Part shown: piece after piece, positions 1-4,663 of the stretch
Layout: the number at the start of each line of letters is the position of its first letter
How positions within the stretch are numbered: position 1 is the first letter of the stretch
From: an uncultured Prevotellaceae bacterium
GTDB taxonomy: Bacteria > Bacteroidota > Bacteroidia > Bacteroidales > Bacteroidaceae
NCBI GenBank assembly: GCA_947303695.1
Contig: CAMYYX010000092.1
Coordinates: forward strand, 1-6,986
Length of the DNA: 6,986 nucleotides
Direction of reading: 5' to 3'
Translations under genes and position numbers: made by a program
Notes under the pieces: generated by a model
The model's database searches: none
Seen by the model: only the letters and a program-made list of their open reading frames with translations
Told to the model about the DNA's origin: nothing

Positions 1-267
1 CGTCCAGAGGTATTCGGCTACTGGGGACTCCTCTCAGGTGGTGTTTACACTCCACAGGAATTGGAAGGAATCGACAAGAAGCTCCAGCCTAAGTACATCT
101 TCGTTTCTTGCGGTGGTACAGAAGGTCCAGACCGCATCAAGCAGGCAGCAGAGGCTCTCAAGGCAGCTGGTTACAATGCAGACTCACACGTGAGCGACCG
201 CACAGGTCACGAGTTCCTCACTTGGCGTCGTGCTCTCTATAACATGGCTCCAAAGCTCTTCAAGTAA
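1..267 (+). CDS. Esterase, alpha/beta-hydrolase (esterase D / feruloyl-esterase-like), C-terminal fragment
   Basis: The reading frame is open from base 1 and ends at TAA 265-267, giving the last 88 residues of a protein that starts outside the window. The visible part begins RPEVFGYWGLLSGGV, which resembles the segment following the nucleophile elbow in the putative esterase family (PF00756: esterase D, feruloyl and acetyl-xylan esterase-like, enterochelin esterase). It ends with a TGHEFLTWRRALYNMAPKLF block, matching the family's GH-x-W-x-x-WR-x-x-L end. The His codon at 208-210 is the likely catalytic histidine. The Asp codon at 130-132, after a strand ending in VSCGGTEGPD, is a candidate for the triad acid. 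The GxSxG serine lies outside the window. In Bacteroidota such enzymes are usually secreted and remove ester substituents from plant cell-wall glycans, but the substrate cannot be read here. A TTG at 61 is internal, not the start. Confidence 0.85.
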   Translation, partial: RPEVFGYWGLLSGGVYTPQELEGIDKKLQPKYIFVSCGGTEGPDRIKQAAEALKAAGYNADSHVSDRTGHEFLTWRRALYNMAPKLFK

Positions 268-280
268 AAGGTGGTGATAG

Positions 281-310
281 CCTTTAGCCTTTAGCCCCCC
301 TTTAAGGGGG
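281..310. repeat. Tandem CCTTTAG pair plus C/G-rich palindrome
   Basis: Two exact copies of CCTTTAG (281-287 and 288-294) run directly into a short palindrome, CCCCCT-TTA-AGGGGG (296-310), just after the esterase stop codon. The palindrome lacks a T-tract, so it does not look like the terminator itself, which lies immediately downstream. It resembles the short C/G-rich elements often scattered between genes in Bacteroidota genomes; that comparison is from general knowledge, not a search. Confidence 0.5.
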
Positions 311-325
311 ATTTAGAGGGCCTAG

Positions 326-367
326 TCCGCAGGGAGTTTACCTCTCTGCGGATTTTCTTTGTATTTT
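326..367 (+). terminator. Rho-independent terminator of the esterase gene
   Basis: The arms TCCGCAGGGAG (326-336) and CTCTCTGCGGA (342-352) form an 11-bp stem with one G-T wobble and a 5-nt loop. A T-rich tract (TTTTCTTTG, then ATTTTTCT, 353-370) follows. It lies 58 bp after the esterase stop codon and separates that gene from the promoter beginning near 380. Confidence 0.85.
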
Positions 368-379
368 TCTCCAAAAAAG

Positions 380-411
380 TTTGGTCATTTCAAAGAAACG
401 GCGTATATTTG
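380..411 (+). promoter_or_regulatory. Bacteroidota-type promoter for the structured leader / LRR gene
   Basis: A -7 element TATATTTG (404-411, followed by C) matches the Bacteroidota consensus TAnnTTTG. A -33 TTTG lies at 380-383, 20 bases upstream. Both elements are intact, making this one of the two best promoter matches in the window. Transcription would begin near 417-420, about 300 nt before the next start codon. Confidence 0.75.
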
Positions 412-417
412 CAGTCG

Positions 418-690
418 AAGAAAACAAACGATAACTCATTAATTATAAATTATACATTGAATTTGCCTATGGGCTAAGATAGATACGATGCGTAGCATCA
501 AGGACATATAGGATGAACATCCACTTTTGATTCTTGTTTACCCCAATTCGCCAAAATTGATAATATTGCAAGAGCTGAAGTAGATTGTTCACGCTGATTG
601 GCGTGGGCTTTTACTTGTTTAAGCAATATGGGCGTTTGGCGATGCCTGGGTAAACTTAGATAAAGTATTTTGTCCACGTTTTTTATTTAA
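418..690 (+). ncRNA. Long structured leader or small RNA with a rod-like fold
   Basis: This gene-free stretch has no open frame of note but a long nested fold. Helices from outside in: GTTTACCC 536-543 with GGGTAAAC 648-655 (8 bp); TCGCCAAA 548-555 with TTTGGCGA 635-642 (8 bp); ATATTGC 563-569 with GCAATAT 623-629 (7 bp); AAGTA 578-582 with TACTT 612-616; and 587-594 with 601-608 (8 bp, two G-T pairs), capped by a 6-nt loop. Internal loops on both sides separate them. Smaller hairpins lie upstream, such as GATGC 487-491 with GCATC 495-499. A promoter at 380-411 would start the RNA near 418. The 3' end is not clear: a T-run occurs at 679-684 but no hairpin directly precedes it. It may be the 5' UTR of the LRR gene or an independent RNA. 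The unbranched rod recalls 6S RNA in general shape only; I recognise no known riboswitch, tmRNA, RNase P or SRP RNA signature. The 3' boundary given is an estimate. Confidence 0.6.
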
Positions 691-723
691 ACCTAATGTT
701 AACAATATAAACAAACGAAGCTT

Positions 724-1776
724 ATGAAAAAACTATTCTTCTTTATGATGACCTTGCTCCCTGCTATGGCATGGGCCGCTGTGGGCGATGAGTTCGCTGC
801 TGATGGCCTGAAGTATAAGGTGACGAGTGAAAGTCCGAAGACAGTGGAGCTGACTCGTTTCGATGGTACAAGGCCTACGGGGGCTTTGACTGTTCCTGCT
901 TCTGCGAACGGCTATGCTGTGACCTCCATCGGTGACCAGGCGTTCTTGGGTTGTACAAACTTGAATTCTGTTACCATCCCTGCCAGTGTGAGGACTATCG
1001 GAGCCGCTGCCTTCGTTGCCTGCTATGGTCTGAAGTCTGTCACCATTACTGCCGGTGTGACCTCCATCGGTGACCAGGCGTTCTCTAAATGCAATAGTTT
1101 GGTATCTGTCAACATCCCGGAGAGCGTGACCAGTCTCCACCCAATGACATTCGATGAAAGCACCAACCTGGAATCTATCACGGTAGCGTCTGGAAACAAG
1201 CATTACAAGAGCGTGGACGGTGTGCTGTTCAGTAAAGACATGACAACACTCATCAAGTATCCGATTGCCAAGAAACAGACGAACTACGCCATCCCCGTTG
1301 GTGTAACAAAGATCGACACCACGGCATTCCACAGTTGCTCAGGCTTGCAAGTCGTCACCATCCCAGCCAGTGTGACGACTATCTCTCGCTATGCCTTCAG
1401 TGTCTGCAAGGGTATGGAGTCCTTCACGGTGGATGCAGGAAACAAGTATTACAAAAGCGTGGACGGTGTGCTGTTCGACAAAGGCATGACTACGCTCATC
1501 CTTTATCCTGAAAACAAGAAATCGACGAGCTACACCATTCCATCCGGTGTGACGACCATCAAAGGAGCTTTCGTCAGATGTCCGGGTTTGACAACCGTCA
1601 CCATCCCTGCTAGTGTGACCCGCATTGACAACATGGCTTTCGTGTCCTGCGCAGACCTGGAAACCGTCAGCTTTGCTAAAGGCTCGAAACTGAAAAGCAT
1701 CGGTCGGGATCCGTTCTTCCGCTGCGAAAAACTGTCTCCAATTGAGTATCCTGCAGGAGTTGAAGTGGTGCGCTAA
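724..1776 (+). CDS. Secreted BspA-like leucine-rich repeat protein (LRR_5 type)
   Basis: The protein has 350 residues. A clear signal peptide (MKKLFFFMMTLLPAMAWAA, cut near residue 18-19) indicates export. Residues 20-65 form an N-terminal cap rich in beta-type sequence. From about 66 to 345 come roughly 23-residue repeats of the pattern VTIPASVTxIGxxAFxxCxxL, the hallmark of BspA-like LRR proteins. Two non-repeat islands, NKHYKSVDGVLF (159-170) and NKYYKSVDGVLF (240-251), each lead into a LIxYP strand and the next LRR block, so the protein is a duplicated module of about 82 residues. Most repeats keep one Cys in the FxxC position. No sortase, Por-type or lipid anchor is seen, so it may be released or periplasmic. 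Family members bind host proteins or other bacteria in oral species; the role here is unknown. The start is the ATG just before the signal peptide, without a Shine-Dalgarno sequence, as is normal for Bacteroidota. A possible structured leader of about 300 nt precedes it. Confidence 0.9.
   Translation: MKKLFFFMMTLLPAMAWAAVGDEFAADGLKYKVTSESPKTVELTRFDGTRPTGALTVPASANGYAVTSIGDQAFLGCTNLNSVTIPASVRTIGAAAFVACYGLKSVTITAGVTSIGDQAFSKCNSLVSVNIPESVTSLHPMTFDESTNLESITVASGNKHYKSVDGVLFSKDMTTLIKYPIAKKQTNYAIPVGVTKIDTTAFHSCSGLQVVTIPASVTTISRYAFSVCKGMESFTVDAGNKYYKSVDGVLFDKGMTTLILYPENKKSTSYTIPSGVTTIKGAFVRCPGLTTVTIPASVTRIDNMAFVSCADLETVSFAKGSKLKSIGRDPFFRCEKLSPIEYPAGVEVVR
918..1084 (+). repeat. 29-bp exact direct repeat inside the LRR gene
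   Basis: The 29 bases at 918-946 recur exactly at 1056-1084. The offset of 138 bp equals two 23-codon LRR units, and both copies encode VTSIGDQAF. A second, longer near-repeat lies at about 1202-1230 and 1448-1476 (offset 246 bp, 82 codons), covering the YKSVDGVLF islands. Such identity at DNA level, not just protein level, suggests recent internal duplication or gene conversion. Confidence 0.85.
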
Positions 1777-2038
1777 TTGATGATATCTACGGTTATCTCA
1801 CCCCATTCTAACCAGACACTTTGGAGGAACAGTGAAAGTACTAGGAGCAAAAGGGGAAAACACTAGGGTAGAAAAGGGAAAAAGACCCTAGCAAACAGGG
1901 AGTTTAACACTGTTAAACGGGGAGAAAGAGGCCGTTAAACTATTTGTTCCTCGTACGGGAACAATAATGGCAGCGCCCGCTGCCATTATCAGCAACGGGC
2001 GCGAAACTTGATGGCAGCGGACGCTGCCGACTTATCTT
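1777..2038. other. Gap between convergent genes, dense in palindromes
   Basis: No coding frame is supported here. In order it holds CTAGGGT 1863-1869 with ACCCTAG 1885-1891; GTTTAAC 1902-1908 with GTTAAAC 1912-1918; TTGTTCC 1944-1950 with GGAACAA 1958-1964; ATAATGGCAGC 1964-1974 with GCTGCCATTAT 1979-1989; and GGCAGC 2013-2018 with GCTGCC 2023-2028. Purine-rich runs on the plus strand (AAAAGGGGAAAA and the like) separate the first ones. The LRR gene ends on the left and panB ends on the right, so the hairpins may serve as two-way transcription stops or mRNA 3' ends. None is followed by a good T-tract, so they are not classical rho-independent terminators. Confidence 0.7.
1964..1989. terminator. 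Strong hairpin, possible bidirectional 3'-end structure
   Basis: A perfect 11-bp stem (ATAATGGCAGC / GCTGCCATTAT) with a GCCC loop is the most stable hairpin between the convergent genes. Read leftward from panB it is followed by TTGTTCCC, only weakly T-rich. It could act as a transcript end for panB or protect the mRNA 3' end; function is inferred from position only. Confidence 0.4.
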
Positions 2039-2857
2039 TTAATATTGTTCATTCTCGTTTGGGAAGTCGCCGCTCTTCACGTCTGTGATATAGTTTCCGA
2101 TGGCTTCTGTCATGATGGTGTTGAGGTCAGCATAGCGACGGAGGAACTTAGGTGAGAAGTCGGTCGACATACCTAGCATGTCAGCCACGACAAGTACTTG
2201 CCCGTCACAGGCTCCACCAGCTCCAATACCGATAACGGGTATCTTTAGTTCTTTCGTGACACGTGTGGCCAATGTTGCTGGTATCTTTTCGAGGACAATG
2301 GCAAAGCATCCTACTTCTTCGAGTGCATGGGCATCGCTGACGAGTTTCTCTGCTTCGGCTTCTTCACGAGCACGAACGGTGTATGTGCCGAACTTGTTGA
2401 TGCTCTGTGGAGTGAGTCCCAGATGGCCGCATACGGGGATGCCGGCATCGAGAATCTTCTTTACCGTATCGATAATTTCCACACCACCTTCAAGCTTTAG
2501 TGCGTCGCAATGGCTCTCTTTCATGATGCGAATGGCATTGGTGACACCTTCAGTAGGGTTGACTTGATAAGTTCCGAATGGCATGTCGCATACGACTAAT
2601 GCACGCTGTGTGGCACGAACAACTGCCTTGGCATGGTAGATCATCTGATCAAGCGTGATAGGTAGGGTGGTCATGTTACCAGCCATGACGTTGGAAGCCG
2701 AGTCGCCTACGAGGATGATGTCCATTCCTGCACTATCCACAATCTTTGCGGTAGTGTAGTCGTATGCAGTCAGCATGGCAATCTTCTTGCCTTCTTGTTT
2801 CATCTGAAAGAGACGATGTGTGGTGACTTTTCGTTTGTCTTCAACTAAATAAGCCAT
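2039..2857 (-). CDS. panB: 3-methyl-2-oxobutanoate hydroxymethyltransferase (ketopantoate hydroxymethyltransferase)
   Basis: PanB transfers a hydroxymethyl group from 5,10-methylenetetrahydrofolate to 2-oxoisovalerate to make ketopantoate, the first committed step to pantothenate and CoA; it is a cytosolic (beta/alpha)8-barrel enzyme. The 272 residues are close to the usual ~264. Visible motifs: MLTAYDYTTAKIVDSAG (28-44), ILVGDSASNVMAG (48-60) with metal-ligand Asp52, CDMPFGTY (90-97) with Asp91, LKLEGG (120-125) with Lys121 and Glu123, CGHLGLTPQS (143-152), and VLEKIPA (188-194) whose Glu190 matches the proposed catalytic acid. VIGIGAGGACDGQVLV follows. All key residues are present, so it should be active. 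It starts 48 bp after the stop of the upstream hydrolase gene on the same strand with no promoter match between, suggesting co-transcription. No other pan gene is in the window. Confidence 0.97.
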   Translation of the reverse strand: MAYLVEDKRKVTTHRLFQMKQEGKKIAMLTAYDYTTAKIVDSAGMDIILVGDSASNVMAGNMTTLPITLDQMIYHAKAVVRATQRALVVCDMPFGTYQVNPTEGVTNAIRIMKESHCDALKLEGGVEIIDTVKKILDAGIPVCGHLGLTPQSINKFGTYTVRAREEAEAEKLVSDAHALEEVGCFAIVLEKIPATLATRVTKELKIPVIGIGAGGACDGQVLVVADMLGMSTDFSPKFLRRYADLNTIMTEAIGNYITDVKSGDFPNENEQY

Positions 2858-2875
2858 ATTGTTAGTGATTTTATG

Positions 2876-2902
2876 ATGGGGCTAATGGGGCCAATGGACT
2901 AG
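2876..2902. repeat. Short 9-bp tandem repeat, ATGGGGCYA type
   Basis: ATGGGGCTA (2876-2884), ATGGGGCCA (2885-2893) and a degenerate ATGGACTAG (2894-2902) follow one another in the spacer between panB and the upstream hydrolase gene. Its length affects only the distance between the two genes. No coding or promoter function is visible. Confidence 0.6.
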
Positions 2903-2905
2903 GCC

Positions 2906-3712
2906 TTATGGGTTCAGTTGCCAAGGACCGGTGGGGATAAGGCGTCGTAGCACTTCGAGTTGGAAGTCCTTACCTGCGATGATGCCAAACGAACGGAGAT
3001 GCATCTCTACTGTTTTGCGTGCCAATTCAGGGTGGTTGTTTTCCTCGCTGAGATGACAGAGCCATACGTATTTGAGGTCTGGATGGAGGCACTCGGCAAG
3101 CACCTGTGCTGCTTGATGATTGCTAAGATGACCTGTTCCGCTCATGATTCGGTCTTGCAGCATTTTAGGATACTTTCCGTTACGCAACATCTCTTCATCG
3201 TAGTTGGCTTCGAGCACCAGATAGTTGGATTTAAGAATATAGTCTTTAATACAATCTGTAATCATACCAACGTCTGTCATGATAGTAAAGGTCTCATCGG
3301 CGTAGCGAATGCAATATCCTACGTTTTCAGCAGAGTCATGAGGAATAGAAAAAGGGGTGATGTGGAAACCTGCAAGAGTGAATTCCTCTTCTTTCTCAAT
3401 TAACACTATCTTGTCGGCATCAACTTTCTTTGTTGCATGGTAGTTGCCGCACATTCCTTTATATACTAATTCTGTAGCATAGACGGGCAGGTTGTACTCT
3501 TGACTCACATATCCTGCAGCCTTCACATGATCTGCATGATCGTGTGTGATGATAATTCCTTTGACGTTGGCAAAGCTGAGTCCGTATTCTTTTATGCAAC
3601 GTTTCAGGCGACGAATACCAATACCTGCATCGATGAGGATGGCACTTTCATCGTTGCTTAAGTAGTAGCAATTGCCGCAACTTCCACTTCCAAAAGCCAA
3701 AAACGTTAGCAT
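2906..3712 (-). CDS. Metallo-beta-lactamase-fold hydrolase, WalJ/YycJ-like
   Basis: The 268-residue protein begins MLTFLAFGSGSCGNCYYL, the typical start of YycJ/WalJ-type MBL-fold proteins, which supports the chosen ATG. The metal-binding HxHxDH motif is intact (THDHADH, His57, His59, Asp61, His62). Further expected ligands are His125 in SIPHDSAENVGY, Asp147 in IMTDVGM, and His195 and His220 in SGTGHLSNHQ and LCHLSEENNHPE. With a complete two-metal site it should be a hydrolase; relatives are linked to nucleic-acid handling and, in Firmicutes, to the WalRK locus, but the true substrate is not known. There is no signal peptide, so it is cytosolic. It is the first gene of a probable two-gene transcript with panB. 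A TATCTTTG -7 match on the minus strand (3753-3760) lies about 40 bp upstream. No functional link to panB is obvious. Confidence 0.9.
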   Translation of the reverse strand: MLTFLAFGSGSCGNCYYLSNDESAILIDAGIGIRRLKRCIKEYGLSFANVKGIIITHDHADHVKAAGYVSQEYNLPVYATELVYKGMCGNYHATKKVDADKIVLIEKEEEFTLAGFHITPFSIPHDSAENVGYCIRYADETFTIMTDVGMITDCIKDYILKSNYLVLEANYDEEMLRNGKYPKMLQDRIMSGTGHLSNHQAAQVLAECLHPDLKYVWLCHLSEENNHPELARKTVEMHLRSFGIIAGKDFQLEVLRRLIPTGPWQLNP

Positions 3713-3752
3713 TTTATTACAAATAATACGTTTATTTACATGAATTAGCTTG

Positions 3753-3760
3753 CAAAGATA
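3753..3760 (-). promoter_or_regulatory. -7 promoter element for the hydrolase-panB transcript
   Basis: Read on the minus strand these bases are TATCTTTG followed by C, a full match to TAnnTTTG(C). It lies 41-48 bp upstream of the hydrolase ATG. The -33 position falls in an AT-only repeat array and has no TTTG, so recognition may rest on the -7 element. Confidence 0.65.
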
Positions 3761-3769
3761 AGAATAATT

Positions 3770-3797
3770 TATAATGTATAATGTATATTTTATAATA
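3770..3797. repeat. AT-rich 7-bp tandem array between divergent promoters
   Basis: Four consecutive 7-bp units read TATAATG, TATAATG, TATATTT, TATAATA. The array occupies nearly all the space between the two opposing -7 elements (3753-3760 on minus, 3804-3811 on plus), so the -33 zones of both promoters fall in it. A related heptad pair (AATTATA twice, 441-454) occurs at the start of the structured leader. Confidence 0.65.
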
Positions 3798-3803
3798 TTT
3801 TAG

Positions 3804-3811
3804 TAATTTTG
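3804..3811 (+). promoter_or_regulatory. -7 promoter element for the DUF4923-like lipoprotein gene
   Basis: TAATTTTG fits TAnnTTTG. It would start a transcript near 3818, leaving a leader of about 60 nt before the ATG at 3879. No TTTG is present at the expected -33 position, which lies in the 7-bp AT array. Confidence 0.55.
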
Positions 3812-3878
3812 TCGCTGAAATAACTTTTCCACGAAAGAATGTATGTATCAATAAACCAATATTAACACTGTATTAGGT

Positions 3879-4574
3879 ATGAAGAACTTTAAATCTTTAT
3901 CAGTAGCTCTGTTCGTAACAGCAGCATCGATGATTAGCTGCGGTTTCGGACCACAAGGAACAACAACAGGTAGCACAAATTCCAACAATGCTGCTCTCGA
4001 GACAGGTATGGGCGTACTAGGCGCTCTGCTCACAGGAGGTAACACCACTGACGCCACAAGCTCATTGCTCACGGGTGTGATAGGTGCATTGACAAATAAT
4101 GCCCAGTCAGGATCTATTGTCGGTACTTGGGTGTATTCAGAACCTTCTGTAGAATTTACCAGCCAGAACCTCCTCGCACAGGCAGGTGGAATGGTGGCAG
4201 CCAACCAAATGGTCAACAAGTTGGCTCCTTATTATGAGAAGGTGGGTATCAAGCCAGGTACATTCACCATGACTTTCAATCAGGATAACACTTGTATCAT
4301 CACCATCGCAGGTAAGACCCAGCAGGCTAACTATATCTACGACTCAAGCGCACATACATTGCGTATCACTGGTCAGGTCATCGGTCTTTCGTTCGGAACG
4401 GCTTATGCTACAGTGTCGAGCACTCAGATGTCACTCACCCTTGACTCATCAAAACTGTTGGATGTAGCCAAGAATGTAGCATCGAGATCGCAGAATTCAA
4501 CGGTGAACACGATATCATCGATTGCTGACACATTTAACGGAATGAAGACCGGATTTAAGTTCGTAAAGAAATAA
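3879..4574 (+). CDS. Lipoprotein, DUF4923-like
   Basis: The 231-residue protein has a lipoprotein signal: a basic N-terminus (MKNFK), a hydrophobic stretch and a SMISC lipobox with Cys21 as the lipid-attachment site. A Ser/Thr/Asn/Gly-rich tether (about 24-78) follows. The rest begins with SIVGTWVYSEPSVEF (79-93), resembling the GTW opening of lipocalin-like beta domains, and continues with NLLAQAGGMVAANQMVNKLAPYYEKVGIKPGTFTMTF, which I associate with DUF4923 lipoproteins of Bacteroidota; that assignment is from memory. Function is unknown. No Asp or run of acidic residues directly follows the Cys, and I cannot decide between periplasmic and surface exposure. A promoter-like site lies about 70 bp upstream and a clear terminator 25 bp downstream, so it appears to be a single-gene transcript. 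Confidence 0.88.
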   Translation: MKNFKSLSVALFVTAASMISCGFGPQGTTTGSTNSNNAALETGMGVLGALLTGGNTTDATSSLLTGVIGALTNNAQSGSIVGTWVYSEPSVEFTSQNLLAQAGGMVAANQMVNKLAPYYEKVGIKPGTFTMTFNQDNTCIITIAGKTQQANYIYDSSAHTLRITGQVIGLSFGTAYATVSSTQMSLTLDSSKLLDVAKNVASRSQNSTVNTISSIADTFNGMKTGFKFVKK

Positions 4575-4598
4575 TTCGACCGTTTTCAGCAAAAAACT

Positions 4599-4631
4599 AT
4601 CCTTCGATGCTTTGCGTGTCGAAGGATTTTT
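4599..4631 (+). terminator. Rho-independent terminator of the lipoprotein gene
   Basis: ATCCTTCGA (4599-4607) and TCGAAGGAT (4619-4627) form a perfect 9-bp stem with an 11-nt loop, followed by a run of five T (4627-4631). An A6 run (4591-4596) lies just upstream, so it might also stop minus-strand transcription. Its 3' half overlaps the next gene's promoter. Confidence 0.88.
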
Positions 4632-4640
4632 GTATATTTG
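4611..4640 (+). promoter_or_regulatory. Promoter of the outer-membrane barrel gene, overlapping a terminator
   Basis: The -7 element TATATTTG (4633-4640, followed by C) is preceded by TTTG at 4611-4614, 18 bases upstream, a plausible -33. The -33 lies in the loop of the preceding terminator, and the spacer contains its right arm and T-run. Transcription would begin near 4647, giving a leader of only about 17 nt. Confidence 0.72.
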
Positions 4641-4663
4641 CACCTCAATACAACATTTAGGAT

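Noticed and set aside
61..267. Independent small gene starting at TTG 61
   Set aside because: The frame is open from base 1 and the residues before position 61 continue the esterase fold, so this is the end of a longer gene.
666..672. TATTTTG as a separate promoter for the LRR gene
   Set aside because: It lacks one base of the TAnnTTTG spacing and has no -33 partner at a suitable distance; the site at 380-411 is far better.
418..723. Known riboswitch, tmRNA, RNase P, SRP or tRNA in the leader
   Set aside because: I looked for TPP, cobalamin, SAM, fluoride and c-di-GMP core motifs and for tmRNA, RNase P, SRP and tRNA signatures and found none; 6S RNA is only a shape resemblance.
733..1332. 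199-codon open frame on the minus strand inside the LRR gene
   Set aside because: It lies opposite a gene with a clear signal peptide and LRR repeats; its sequence is His/Arg-rich, low in recognisable motifs and repeats only because the LRR DNA repeats.
918..1476. CRISPR-like spaced repeats
   Set aside because: The repeats are in frame within a protein gene, occur only twice each and match the LRR period.
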